From assembly GCF_003931915.1 (NCBI RefSeq), contig NZ_RSAA01000015.1, positions 455,255 through 519,254 of the forward strand: DNA of 64,000 nucleotides. Reading direction: 5' to 3'. The stretch comes from Saccharopolyspora rhizosphaerae. GTDB taxonomy: Bacteria > Actinomycetota > Actinomycetes > Mycobacteriales > Pseudonocardiaceae. Made by a program: the position numbers and the translations under genes. Under the pieces are notes generated by a model. It saw nothing but the letters and a program-made list of their open reading frames with translations. It was not told the DNA's origin and made no database searches. Within the stretch, counting starts at the first letter, position 1, and each line of letters starts with the position of its first letter. This document shows positions 42,537 to 51,686 of the stretch, piece by piece.

Positions 42537-43955
42537 TCAGACCCCGGTGAGCCCGGAGACGAGGAAGTAGACCGCGAAGACGACCGCCAGCGACCCGACG
42601 AGCCAGCCGATCTCCCGCACCTTGCCACGCGCCAGCTTGATCACGGCGAAGGCGATCAGGCCGGCTCCGATCCCGTTGGTGATCATGTAGGTGAAGGGGA
42701 TGACCGCCAGCGTCAGGAACGCCGGGATCACGAACTCCGGGTCGTCCCAGGGGATGAAGCGGACCTGCGACATCATCAGCCCGCCGACGATCACCAGCGC
42801 CGGTGCGGCGGCCTGCGCGGGCACCACCGACGCCAGCGGCGTGATCAGCAGCGTCAGGCAGAACAGCAGGCCGGTGACCACGCTGGCCAGACCGGTGCGC
42901 GCGCCCTCAGCGACCCCCGCGGCCGACTCCAGGAAGACCGTGTTCGGCGCGGCCCCGGTGAACCCGCCCGCGGCGGCGGCCACCCCGTCGACGGCCAGGA
43001 TCCGGCCCATGCCCTGCACCTTGCCGTTCTCGGCGAGCCCGGCCTGCGAGGAGACGCTGGTGATCGTGCCCATCGCGTCGAAGAAGCCGGACAGCACCAG
43101 GGTGAACAGGAACACCGTCGCGGCCACCCCGCCCGCGGCCGCGAAGCCCCCGAGCAGGTCGACCTGGCCGAAGAGCCCGAAGTCGGGCGTGCCGACCAGC
43201 TGCGCGGGCATCTCGGGGACCACCGTCCCCCACTGACCGGCAGCGACGTCCAGGGCCGCGTTCGCCAGCAGTGCCAGCGCGGTCCCGGTCGCGATGCCGA
43301 GCAGGAGTGCGCCGGGCGTGCGGCGGGCCATCAGGCCCATCATCACCAGCAGCGTCACGCAGAACACCACGATCGGGATCCCGGCCAGGTGCCCGTCGGT
43401 GCCCATCTGCACCGGCACGGTCGTCTCCGCCGAGTCCGGCACGCGCGTCACGAACCCGGCGCTGACCAGCCCGATCAGCGCGATGTAGAGGCCGATGCCG
43501 ACGGTGAGCGCGACCTTGAGCGGCTCGGGGATGGCGTTGATGATCTTCTCACGCAGGCCGCTGACGGCCAGCGCCACGATCACGAGGCCTTCGAGCACCA
43601 CGAGCCCGAAGGCCTCGGCCCAGGTCATGGTGGGGGCGATGGTGAAGGCGACGACCGCGTTCACGCCGAGCCCGGTGGCCAGCGCGAGCGGAGCGTTGCC
43701 GACCAGACCCATCACGATCGTCATCACACCGGCCGTGGCGGCGGTGGCGGTGGTGAGCTGCTCGGGGGAGAGCTTCGCGCCGGTGGCGTCGGTCCCCGAA
43801 CCGAGGATCAGCGGGTTGAGCATCACGATGTAGGCCATCGCGACGAAGGTGGTCAGGCCGCCGCGCAACTCGCGGGCGAGCGTGGAACCGCGTGCGGAGA
43901 TCCGGAACACGCGGTCCAGACCGCTGTCGGGTCTGGTGGTCAGCTGCTGGGTCAT
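42537..43955 (-). CDS. NCS2-type purine permease (AzgA family)
   Basis: 472 residues, about 12-13 hydrophobic segments. It has the AzgA/NCS2 hallmarks GLTTFVAMAYIVMLNPLILG, TGLGVNAVVAFTIAPTM, FDAMGTITSVSSQAGL and GAAPNTVFLESAAGVAEGAR. The family moves guanine, hypoxanthine or adenine with protons. It lies among purine catabolic genes and would import their substrate. 281 bases separate it from the guanine deaminase gene upstream on the same strand; that gap holds a 16-base palindrome at 44015 but no gene. Confidence 0.93.
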   Translation of the reverse strand: MTQQLTTRPDSGLDRVFRISARGSTLARELRGGLTTFVAMAYIVMLNPLILGSGTDATGAKLSPEQLTTATAATAGVMTIVMGLVGNAPLALATGLGVNAVVAFTIAPTMTWAEAFGLVVLEGLVIVALAVSGLREKIINAIPEPLKVALTVGIGLYIALIGLVSAGFVTRVPDSAETTVPVQMGTDGHLAGIPIVVFCVTLLVMMGLMARRTPGALLLGIATGTALALLANAALDVAAGQWGTVVPEMPAQLVGTPDFGLFGQVDLLGGFAAAGGVAATVFLFTLVLSGFFDAMGTITSVSSQAGLAENGKVQGMGRILAVDGVAAAAGGFTGAAPNTVFLESAAGVAEGARTGLASVVTGLLFCLTLLITPLASVVPAQAAAPALVIVGGLMMSQVRFIPWDDPEFVIPAFLTLAVIPFTYMITNGIGAGLIAFAVIKLARGKVREIGWLVGSLAVVFAVYFLVSGLTGV

Positions 43956-44014
43956 CGCGTCCTCCCATGCCGGTGGGCGCCCCCGGGACGTCGGTGTCCG
44001 GGCGTGGTGGAGCC

Positions 44015-44030
44015 CGGCGAGATCTCGCCG
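44015..44030. promoter_or_regulatory. 16-base palindrome before the purine permease gene
   Basis: CGGCGAGATCTCGCCG is perfectly self-complementary and lies 60 bases before the permease start. It may be an operator or hairpin. The rest of the 43956-44236 gap shows nothing else. Confidence 0.5.
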
Positions 44031-44236
44031 AAAGCCAGGTGGCGGGGCGTTGTGCGGTGCGGGCCGCGGGATGTGCGGCCCGGTGCAGGTGGCGACCCGG
44101 TCATCGCCGTGGGTTGCGCGGGATCGTCCGCTTCGCAGGTGGTTGTCGAGCGACGCGCCGCCGCGGTGGGCACGCCTCAGCAGCGGCGCGCGCGTCGCTC
44201 AGGCACGCGCCGCCAGGCGCAGGACCGTGGAGGTCC

Positions 44237-44722
44237 TCAGTACTCGACGCGGTCGGCCTTGTCCCGCCAGGCGTCGAAGGCCGCGTTCCGGTCCGCGACG
44301 TCGATGCGCGCGACCGCGGTCGGGCTCCGGGTGGGGTCGGTCATCGCGTCGTAGAAGGCGCGGTCGTCGAAGCCCGCCGCGGCCGCGTCATCGCGGTCGG
44401 CGGCGTACAGGACCCGGTCCACCCGCGCCCACATCGCCGAGGCCAGGCACATCGGGCACGGTTCGCACGAGGTCACCAGCACGCAGCCGGCCAGCGAGAA
44501 CACGCCCAGCTCGCGGCAGGCCCGGCGGATCGCGACGACTTCGGCGTGCGCGGTCGGGTCCAGGTCGACGGTGACGCGGTTGGTGCCGGTGGCGACGACT
44601 GCGCCGTCGCGGACGATCACGGCGCCGAACGGGCCGCCGCCGTCGGCCACGTTGGCGGTGGCCAGTTCGATCGCCCGGGTCATCCAGGCCCGCTCCTGCT
44701 CGGTGTCGGTGTCCACGAACAT
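44237..44722 (-). CDS. guaD: Guanine deaminase (cytidine deaminase fold)
   Basis: 161 residues. The zinc site reads AHAEVVAIRRACR (His59, catalytic Glu61) and CEPCPMCLASAMWA (Cys89, Cys92), the order of the GuaD/TadA group. The length and the C-terminal RSPTAVARIDVADRN, which caps the neighbouring active site in Bacillus GuaD, favour guanine deaminase over tRNA adenosine deaminase. It converts guanine to xanthine, the substrate of the dehydrogenase encoded by the next genes upstream (29 bases away on the same strand). Confidence 0.9.
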   Translation of the reverse strand: MFVDTDTEQERAWMTRAIELATANVADGGGPFGAVIVRDGAVVATGTNRVTVDLDPTAHAEVVAIRRACRELGVFSLAGCVLVTSCEPCPMCLASAMWARVDRVLYAADRDDAAAAGFDDRAFYDAMTDPTRSPTAVARIDVADRNAAFDAWRDKADRVEY

Positions 44723-44750
44723 CGGTTCACTCCAAGGTTTTCAGCGGTGC

Positions 44751-47063
44751 TCAGATGATGTGCTCAGGAGCGACCGGGGTGTGCACGAGGTCCTTGCCGG
44801 TGGCGGCGCGGATCGCCGCGACGACGGCCGGCGTGGTCGAGATGGTGGGCGGCTCGCCGACGCCGCGGACCCCGTAGGGCGCGTGGTCGTCACCGCGCTC
44901 GATGACGTCGATCTCCATCGGCGGCATGTCCAAGATCGTCGGGATGAGGTAGTCGGTGAACGAGGGGTTGCGGATCTTCCCGTCCCTGACCTGGACCTCC
45001 TCCATCACCGCCAGACCGAGGCCCTGCGCGGAACCGCCCTGGATCTGGCCGATCACGGCGTCCGGGTTGATGGCCTTGCCGACGTCCTGCGCGCAGGCCA
45101 GCTGCACGACCTTGACCAGGCCCAGCTCGGTGTCGACGTCGACGACCGCGCGGTGCGCGGAGAAGGCGTGCTGCACCTGCACCACCTCGCTGCGCCCGTC
45201 GGCGTCCATCGGGAAGGTCTGGCGGTGGTGGAACTCCCGCGTCTCCTCGATGACGTCGTCGCCCAGCAGCTCGGCCAGGTCGACGACCACGCCGTCGGTG
45301 GAGACGACCTTGCCGCCCTGCAACGACAGCCCCACCGTCGTGCCGTAGCGCTCGGTGACCCGGTCGAACAGCGCCTCCCGCACGGCCTGGCAGGCGGCCC
45401 GCACCGCGCCCCCGGTGACGTAGGTCTGCCGCGAGGCGGAACTGGAGCCCGCCGGCCCGACGGAGGTGTCGTTGGGGTGGATCGTCACCCGCTCCACGCC
45501 CAGCTCGGTGCGCGCGATCTGCTGCTGCACGGTCACCAGGCCCTGCCCGACCTCGGCCGCGGCGGTGTGCACCATGGCGGCCGGTTCGCCGCCGAGGAGC
45601 TGCAACCGGACGCGGGCGGTGGAGAAGTCGTCGGCGCCTTCGGAGTAGCAGATGTTCTTGATCGTCACCCCGTAGCCGACGCCGCGGACCACGTCTTCGC
45701 CGTGCGTGGTGTTGGAGGCGCCACCGGGCAGTTCCCGGATGTCGGTGGTGTCGCGCTCGCCGGGCATCGGCAGCGCGCGCACCCGCTCCAGCAGCTCGGC
45801 GACCGGCGCGGGGGAGTCCACCACCTGGCCGGTGGGGATCGTCTCGCCCTGGGAGATCGCGTTGCGGATGCGCAACTCGACGGGGTCCGCACCGAGCGCG
45901 GCCGCGAGCTTGTCCATCTGGGACTCGTAGGCGAAAGTCGGCTGCACCGCGCCCAACCCGCGCATCGCGCCGCACGGCGGGTTGTTCGTGTAGAGCCCCC
46001 AGCCGTCGATGCGCACGTGGGGCACCACGTACGGCCCGACGCCCAGCGTGGTCCCGTTGCCCACCACGACAGGGGTCTTCGACGCGTACGCGCCACCGTC
46101 GAAGTACTGGGTCGCCTTGACGTAGACCAGCTTCCCGTCCCGGGTCGCGCCGTGCTCGTAGTACATCTTCGCCGGGTGCCGGTGCACGTGGCCGTGGAAG
46201 GACTCCTCGCGGCTGTAGACCATCTTCACCGGCTTGCCCACGTGCAGCGCGAGCATGCAGACGTGCACCTGGATCGACAGGTCCTCCCGGCCGCCGAAGG
46301 CGCCGCCGACGCCGGACATCGTCATCCGCACCTTCTCCGGTGGCAGGCCCAGCGCGCGAGCGGTCTGCTTGAGGTCCGAGTGCAGGTCCTGGGTCGCGAG
46401 GTAGAGGTCGACGCCCCCGTCCTCGGCGGGGATCGCCAACCCGGACTCCGGGCCCAGGAACGCCTGGTCCTGCATGCCGACGGTGTAGACGCCGGAGACC
46501 ACGACCTCGGCGGTGGCGTCCGGATCGCCCTTGACGATCCGCTGGTGGCGCACCACGTTGCCGCCCGGGTGCAGCTTCGGCAGGTCCTCGTCGTGCGCGG
46601 CCTGCTCGGCGTCGAGCACCGGCGGCAGCACCTCGTAGTCGACGACGATGCGCTCCAGCGCCCGCCGCGCGGTCTCCGGGTGGTCGGCGGCAACCAGCGC
46701 CACCGCCTCGCCGACGTAGCGCACCACGTCGGAGGCCAGCACCGGCTGGTCGACCTCCTTGAGCCCGAAGAGGTTGTCACCGGGCACGTCCTCGGCGGTC
46801 AGCACGGTGTGCACGCCGGCCATCGCCATCGCGGCACCGACGTCGAGGGAGCGGATCCGCGCGTGCGGGTGGGGGCTGCGCAGCGTCGCGCCCCACAGCA
46901 TGTCCTCGGCCCACAGGTCCGAGGCGTAGGCGAACTCGCCGCGCACCTTCAGCGCACCGTCGGGGCGCACCGGGGATTCGCCGATGCCGCCGTCGATGGC
47001 GTCGTCGAGCCGCTGCGGCGTCCGCGTGGGCGCCTGGGCACTCGGTCGGTCGGTCATGGTCAC
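44751..47063 (-). CDS. Xanthine dehydrogenase molybdenum-binding subunit
   Basis: 770 residues from GTG 47063 (ATG 47057 two codons later is equally possible; both sit behind GGAGG). The N-terminal domain LRSPHPHARIRSLDVGAAMA and the molybdenum cofactor-binding motifs GGAFGGREDLSIQVHV, GAMRGLGAVQPTFAYES and GSSSASRQTYVTGGAV are present, with the catalytic Glu in YGVRGVGEPP near residue 735. It overlaps the deaminase-like gene stop by 4 bases. With the 2Fe-2S and FAD subunits it oxidises hypoxanthine and xanthine to urate. The subunit split is like Bacillus PucD. Confidence 0.92.
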   Translation of the reverse strand: MTMTDRPSAQAPTRTPQRLDDAIDGGIGESPVRPDGALKVRGEFAYASDLWAEDMLWGATLRSPHPHARIRSLDVGAAMAMAGVHTVLTAEDVPGDNLFGLKEVDQPVLASDVVRYVGEAVALVAADHPETARRALERIVVDYEVLPPVLDAEQAAHDEDLPKLHPGGNVVRHQRIVKGDPDATAEVVVSGVYTVGMQDQAFLGPESGLAIPAEDGGVDLYLATQDLHSDLKQTARALGLPPEKVRMTMSGVGGAFGGREDLSIQVHVCMLALHVGKPVKMVYSREESFHGHVHRHPAKMYYEHGATRDGKLVYVKATQYFDGGAYASKTPVVVGNGTTLGVGPYVVPHVRIDGWGLYTNNPPCGAMRGLGAVQPTFAYESQMDKLAAALGADPVELRIRNAISQGETIPTGQVVDSPAPVAELLERVRALPMPGERDTTDIRELPGGASNTTHGEDVVRGVGYGVTIKNICYSEGADDFSTARVRLQLLGGEPAAMVHTAAAEVGQGLVTVQQQIARTELGVERVTIHPNDTSVGPAGSSSASRQTYVTGGAVRAACQAVREALFDRVTERYGTTVGLSLQGGKVVSTDGVVVDLAELLGDDVIEETREFHHRQTFPMDADGRSEVVQVQHAFSAHRAVVDVDTELGLVKVVQLACAQDVGKAINPDAVIGQIQGGSAQGLGLAVMEEVQVRDGKIRNPSFTDYLIPTILDMPPMEIDVIERGDDHAPYGVRGVGEPPTISTTPAVVAAIRAATGKDLVHTPVAPEHII

Positions 47064-48412
47064 GACACCTCCACCAGACGCAGCCGGGCGCTCGCCCGGT
47101 CCAGCTCTTCGACGACCTCTTCGACGACGTCGTCCTGGGCGAGGACGTCCTCCCCGCCGCACAACAGCGCTTCCACCTGCGGCAACCGGCCCAGCACCAG
47201 GGCTGCGACCGGGTCTTCGATCCCGGTGTGGTCGAGCCCGCCGAGGCGCCACACGGCGATGTCGGCGAGCTTGCCCGGCTCCAGCGAGCCGATCTCGTCC
47301 TCGCGCCCGAGGCAGCGGGCCCCACCCCGGGTGGCCAGCCACAGGGCTTCGCGCACCGACAGCGCGCGCGGCCCTCCAGTGGCGCGGGCCAGGAGCAGCG
47401 CCTGCCGCACCTCCTCGCCGAGCCCGCCGGACTCGTTCGAGGCGACCCCGTCGACCCCCAGACCGACGGGGGCTCCGGCGCCCAGCAGGCCGCGCACCGG
47501 TGCGACCCCGGCACCGAGACGGCCGTTGGAGCTCGGGCAGTGCGCGGCCCCGGTTCCGGTCTCGGCGAGCCTGCGGACCGCGGTGGGCGCGAGGTGCACG
47601 GCGTGCGCGAACCACACGTCCGGCCCCAGCCAGCCCAGCTCCTCGGCGTACTCCACCGGCGTGCGGCCGTGCTCGGCCCGGCACTGCTCCTCCTCGGTGG
47701 TGGTCTCGGCGAGGTGGGTGTGCAGCCGAACCCCGTTGCGACGGGCCAGTTCCGCGGCCTCGCGCATCAACTCGGTGCTCACCGTGAACGGCGAGCACGG
47801 GCCCACCGCCACCCGGACGCGAGCGCCCGGTGCCGGGTCGTGGAAGGCGTCGATGGCCTGCTGCGTCCCGGCCAGGGCGGCGTCGCGGTCCTCGACGACG
47901 GGGTCCGGCGGCAGGCCGCCCTCGGACTGCCCGCGGTCCATCGAGCCGCGCACGGCGTGCAGCCGCAGCCCGGTCCGCTCGGCGGCCGCCACCACCGCGC
48001 CGAACACGTCACCGCCTTCGCGCGGGAACACGTAGTGGTGGTCGGCGGCCGTGGTGCAGCCCGAGCGGGCCAGCTGCACCAGTCCCGCCGAGGCCGCGGC
48101 GTGGACGATCTCGGCGTCCATCCGCGCCCACACCGGGTACAGCTCGGTCAGCCACTCGAACAGCGTCGAGTCGGCCGCGTAGCCGCGCGTCGCCCACTGG
48201 TAGAGGTGGTGGTGGGTGTTGACCAGCCCGGGCGTGACCAGGCAGCCGCTCGCGTCGATCCGCCGCACCGGGACGTCCTGCGGCGGAGCGGATCCCGCAC
48301 CGACCGCGACGATCCGGTCGCCCTCCACGACCACGTGGCCCTCGGGGAACTCGGTCCCGAGGTCGTCGACCGCCACCACCGGGCCGCCCTCGACGACGAT
48401 CCGCTCAGCCAT
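47060..48412 (-). CDS. Amidohydrolase, probable 8-oxoguanine deaminase
   Basis: 450 residues. The metal site includes VNTHHHLYQW (His67-His69), LHTHLAETTTEEEQCRAEHG, FAHAVHL and GLGVDGVASNES, the ATZ/TRZ-type amidohydrolase set. The WTHHHLYQWATRGYA-like region and VYPVWARMDAE are characteristic of 8-oxoguanine deaminases, which turn 8-oxoguanine to urate; close relatives are isocytosine or guanine deaminases. It lies inside the xanthine dehydrogenase operon, overlapping the 2Fe-2S subunit gene by 8 bases and the molybdenum subunit gene by 4, which strongly links it to purine breakdown. Confidence 0.85.
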   Translation of the reverse strand: MAERIVVEGGPVVAVDDLGTEFPEGHVVVEGDRIVAVGAGSAPPQDVPVRRIDASGCLVTPGLVNTHHHLYQWATRGYAADSTLFEWLTELYPVWARMDAEIVHAAASAGLVQLARSGCTTAADHHYVFPREGGDVFGAVVAAAERTGLRLHAVRGSMDRGQSEGGLPPDPVVEDRDAALAGTQQAIDAFHDPAPGARVRVAVGPCSPFTVSTELMREAAELARRNGVRLHTHLAETTTEEEQCRAEHGRTPVEYAEELGWLGPDVWFAHAVHLAPTAVRRLAETGTGAAHCPSSNGRLGAGVAPVRGLLGAGAPVGLGVDGVASNESGGLGEEVRQALLLARATGGPRALSVREALWLATRGGARCLGREDEIGSLEPGKLADIAVWRLGGLDHTGIEDPVAALVLGRLPQVEALLCGGEDVLAQDDVVEEVVEELDRASARLRLVEVS

Positions 48413-48872
48413 CGTTCCTCCGCTGAGCGGCGAGTCGGACGGCGTCCATGATCTTCTCGTACCCCGTGCAGCGGCACAGGTTCCCGGCCAGCGATTCGCG
48501 GATCTCGGCGTCCGAGGGCGCCGGCGTGCGCTCCAGCAGGTCGTGGGTCTGCACCAGCAGGCCCGGCGTGCAGAACCCGCACTGCACCGCACCGGTCTCC
48601 ACGAACGCCTGCTGGACCGGGTCCAGCCCTTCGTCGGCCAGTCCTTCCACGGTGCGCACCTCGTGCCCCTGGGCCTGACCGGCCGCGACGAGGCACGCGC
48701 ACGCGGGCACGCCGTCGAGGTAGACCGTGCACGAACCGCATTCGCCTTGCTCGCAGGCGTTCTTGGAACCGGGCAGGCCCAGCCGCTCGCGCAGCACGTA
48801 CAGCAGGGACTCGCCCTCCCAGACGTCGTCGGCCTCCTGCCGGCGCCCGTTGACGGTGAACTTCAGGCGCAT
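48405..48872 (-). CDS. Xanthine dehydrogenase 2Fe-2S subunit
   Basis: 155 residues from ATG 48872. Cluster ligands are Cys40, Cys45, Cys48 and Cys58/60 (KNACEQGECGSCTVYLDG) and Cys98, Cys101, Cys133, Cys135 (VQCGFCTPGLLVQ, NLCRCTGYEK). It overlaps the FAD subunit gene by 10 bases. Its distance from PaoA, in the CTPG versus CTSG and the spacing of the first set, shows that it belongs to the purine hydroxylase branch. Confidence 0.93.
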   Translation of the reverse strand: MRLKFTVNGRRQEADDVWEGESLLYVLRERLGLPGSKNACEQGECGSCTVYLDGVPACACLVAAGQAQGHEVRTVEGLADEGLDPVQQAFVETGAVQCGFCTPGLLVQTHDLLERTPAPSDAEIRESLAGNLCRCTGYEKIMDAVRLAAQRRNDG

Positions 48873-49726
48873 TCCTGCCTCCCGGAACGAAGCTCGTGCC
48901 AGGCCCAGCTCAGGGTCCGGCGGGCCAGCACGCCCAGCGCGTGCTCGCGGTAGTGCGCGGTGCCGCGCACGTCGTCGATCGGTGACGCCGCCTGCGCGAC
49001 CAGGTCGCCGAACCGCCGGGCCGCGGACTCCTCCAGCGGCCCGTCCCAGTCGAGCCCGGCGCGGGCGAAGGCCTCGGCGTCGCGCGCCCTGATCGGCGTG
49101 GGCGCCGCTGAGCCGATGCCGGTGCCGACGGTCCGGGTGTCCGGGTCCAGCGAGACGGCGAAGGTGCACACCGCGATGACCATCGCGTTGCGGGTCCCGA
49201 CCTTGGAGAACTGCTGCGGTCCCGCGGCCGGCGCGACGCGGATCGCGGCGATCAGCTCGTCGGGCTCCAGCACGCTGCGCTTCGGGCCGGTGAAGAACTC
49301 GTCGACCGGGACCACCCGCGACCCGCGCACCGACTCGACCTCGACGCTCGCCCCGCTCGCCAGCAGCGGCGGGTGCGCGTCCCCGGCGGGCGAGGCCGAA
49401 CCGAGGTTGCCGCCGACGGTGCCGCGGTTGCGGATCTGCGGCGAACCGACCGTGCGGCTGGCCATCGCCAGGCCGGGCAGGCGCTCGCCGAGCTCCTCGA
49501 TGAGCCGTGCGTAGGGGACGCCCGCGCCGATGCGCAGCTCGTCGCCGTCCGGCGCCCACTCGGCGAGCTCGGGGACGGTGGTGAGGTCGAGCAGGGCCTC
49601 GGGCCGGTGCCGGTCGAAGTTCAGCTCGACCATCACGTCGGTGCCGCCCGCGATCGGTGTGGCGTCCGGGTGCGCGGCCTTGGCTTCGAGCGCTTCCCGC
49701 CACGTGGCGGGGCGGAGGAATTCCAC
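48863..49726 (-). CDS. Xanthine dehydrogenase FAD subunit
   Basis: 287 residues from GTG 49726 after AAGGAG; a longer frame upstream runs into the divergent promoter. FAD-binding_5 motifs IAGGTDVMVELNFDRHRPEA and RNRGTVGGNLGSASPAGDAH are intact. The extra Cys insertion seen in the PaoB-like protein is absent, as expected of xanthine dehydrogenase. It is the first gene of the operon (FAD, 2Fe-2S, 8-oxoguanine deaminase-like, molybdenum subunit, guaD, permease, MobA-like) and is divergent from pucR. Confidence 0.92.
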   Translation of the reverse strand: MEFLRPATWREALEAKAAHPDATPIAGGTDVMVELNFDRHRPEALLDLTTVPELAEWAPDGDELRIGAGVPYARLIEELGERLPGLAMASRTVGSPQIRNRGTVGGNLGSASPAGDAHPPLLASGASVEVESVRGSRVVPVDEFFTGPKRSVLEPDELIAAIRVAPAAGPQQFSKVGTRNAMVIAVCTFAVSLDPDTRTVGTGIGSAAPTPIRARDAEAFARAGLDWDGPLEESAARRFGDLVAQAASPIDDVRGTAHYREHALGVLARRTLSWAWHELRSGRQECA

Positions 49727-49799
49727 GTCGTACTCCTTGTCGACCGGCCGGTGCGCTGATGTGGCCCAGTACACAATCGGCGAGCAGGCCCTGGCTAGC

Positions 49800-49857
49800 G
49801 GGCGAATCCCCGAAAAAGGTTCGCCGTCGGGCGGGTGCGGTTGTATGTTCCTACGAA
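49800..49857. promoter_or_regulatory. Inverted repeats in the pucR-xdh divergent promoter
   Basis: GGCGAA (49800-49805) and TTCGCC (49819-49824) face each other around 13 bases, and GTTC-CTAC-GAAC lies at 49846-49857. Both sit in the 238-base space between the two start codons, where PucR would act. Without an alignment of PucR sites this is only a candidate. Confidence 0.45.
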
Positions 49858-49964
49858 CGAGGTGAACCCACCTGTCCTGCGCGCCACCGCGGCTCGATCG
49901 GAGGTGGCGCGGACGCCGAGCCGAAGATCGCTCGGACGGGGACGAGGCCGACGGAAGGGCGGGA

Positions 49965-51464
49965 GTGCGCCTTCGGGATCTGCTCGCCGACGACGAGCTC
50001 GGCCTGGTGCTGCTCAACGACGCCGGTGCGCTGGAGCGGCCGGTGCGCGGCGTCTACATCACCGACCTCATCGACCCCCGGCGCTACCTCACCGGCGGTG
50101 AGCTGGTGCTCAGCGGCCTGGTCTGGCATTCCTGCCCGGAGGACTCCGAGGAGTTCGTGCAGGCCCTCGTCGACGCCGGGGTCGCCGGGCTGGCCGCCGG
50201 CACGGCGCGGCTCGGCCACGCCCCGCCCGACCTGGTCGCCGCCTGCCGCGCGCACGGGCTGCCCGCGTTCGAGGTCCCCGTCTCGGTCAGCTTCAACGCC
50301 CTCGCCGAGCGCATCCAGTGGCGTGACGCCCCGCGCCGCGAGCTGATCTCGGCGGTCGCCGCCGGAGCCGACCTCGACCGGGTGCTGCGGATGGCGGCCG
50401 ACGACCTCGGCACCGACTGCTGGGTCCTCTCGGCCGCCGGCTGGGTCGTCGGGGGCACGGCCGAGCTCCCCGAGCAGGTCCGCAGCGGTGCGCTCGCCGA
50501 GTTCGCCCGAGGCCACCTGCCGCGCACGTGGCGCGTCGGCGAACCGCACGTGCTGTGGCCGGTGGAGTCCGACGCCGAGCCCCTGGCGGCCCGGTGGTTC
50601 GCGCTGGTCAGCGGCGACCTGGTGGAGTGGGACGAGCACCGCGAAGCCGTCGCCACCGACCTGGGCACCGTCGTCGCGCTGGTGCGCGCCCGCGTCGACG
50701 AGGCCCGTCGCATCGCCGGGCGCTCCGTCGAAGCCGCGCTGCGCAGGCTGCTGGAAGGCAGCTCCTCACCGACCGAGGTCGCCGCCCGACTGGAAACCGC
50801 GGGGTTGCCCGCCGACGAACCGCTGCGGGCGGTGACGATGAGCGTCGGCGACCCCGCCACCTCCACCACGCTGCTCCGCGAGATCGCCGCGGCCACCGGC
50901 ATGGCTTCGGTCACCGCTCCGCTCGGGGACGGTGCCGCGGCGCTGTTCGTGGACGACCCCGACCACCTCGCGAGCCTCGAGGAGCGGCTGAGGAGGGTCG
51001 TGGCCGAGGCCGCGGCAGGGCTGGGGCAGAGGCGCCTGGTGATGGGCCTCAGCGACACCAGCGCCGCCACAGCGCTGCGCGGAGCCCTCGACGAGGCCGC
51101 CTACGCGCGCAGGCTCGCCGAGCAGCGCCGCGGCCGCGCCGAGGTCGCCACCGCGGCCGAACTGGCCTCGCACGAGGTGCTGCTGGCCTCCGTCTCCGAC
51201 GAGCTGCGCCGCAGCTACCGGGAGCGGCTGCTGGCCGACCTCGTCGCCTACGACGCCACGCACGGTTCCGCACTGCTGCGCACGCTGCGCGTCTTCCTCG
51301 ACCACAACGGGTCCTGGTCCCGCTGCGCCCAGCTGCTGCACGTGCACGTCAACACGCTGCGCTACCGCATCCAGCGGGTCGAGGAGATCACCGGACGCGA
51401 CCTGTCGGACTTCGGGGCGCGGGTGGACTTCTACCTCGCGCTCCGGCTCGACGCGGACGCCTGA
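49965..51464 (+). CDS. PucR-family purine catabolism regulator
   Basis: 499 residues from GTG 49965 after GGAAGGGCGGGA. The N-terminal PucR domain reads ERPVRGVYITDLIDPRRYLT and GGELVLSGLVWHSCPEDSEE; the C-terminal HTH_30 reads LLRTLRVFLDHNGSWSRCAQ, LLHVHVNTLRYRIQRVEEIT. PucR-type proteins activate ureide and purine catabolism genes. Its divergent position next to the xanthine dehydrogenase operon supports direct control of it. The domain order and length are normal for the family. Confidence 0.93.
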   Translation: MRLRDLLADDELGLVLLNDAGALERPVRGVYITDLIDPRRYLTGGELVLSGLVWHSCPEDSEEFVQALVDAGVAGLAAGTARLGHAPPDLVAACRAHGLPAFEVPVSVSFNALAERIQWRDAPRRELISAVAAGADLDRVLRMAADDLGTDCWVLSAAGWVVGGTAELPEQVRSGALAEFARGHLPRTWRVGEPHVLWPVESDAEPLAARWFALVSGDLVEWDEHREAVATDLGTVVALVRARVDEARRIAGRSVEAALRRLLEGSSSPTEVAARLETAGLPADEPLRAVTMSVGDPATSTTLLREIAAATGMASVTAPLGDGAAALFVDDPDHLASLEERLRRVVAEAAAGLGQRRLVMGLSDTSAATALRGALDEAAYARRLAEQRRGRAEVATAAELASHEVLLASVSDELRRSYRERLLADLVAYDATHGSALLRTLRVFLDHNGSWSRCAQLLHVHVNTLRYRIQRVEEITGRDLSDFGARVDFYLALRLDADA

Positions 51465-51686
51465 ACCCGCTGGGAACACCGCCGCCCCGGCACCGCGTTC
51501 CCCAGGTGCCCGGAAGAACGATTGAGGTCCAGGTCAGTGCGTGTCCTCACAAAGTCGTGCACGGTTCGAAATCTGACGTTGATGGCGGTACCGTGCTTGG
51601 TCGCAGTTGCGGTCGCCGAGCGCCCGGTGAAGGGCCGCGAAGGCGCGGCGAGAGCCACCCACCGCCCCGAGACGGAGGTAACGGGA

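Noticed and set aside
44571..48035. A 1154-codon open frame on the plus strand
   Set aside because: It is antisense to the xanthine dehydrogenase and deaminase-like genes, whose family motifs and coupled starts are unambiguous. Long antisense frames are expected at this GC content; its composition is His/Arg/Gly-rich nonsense.
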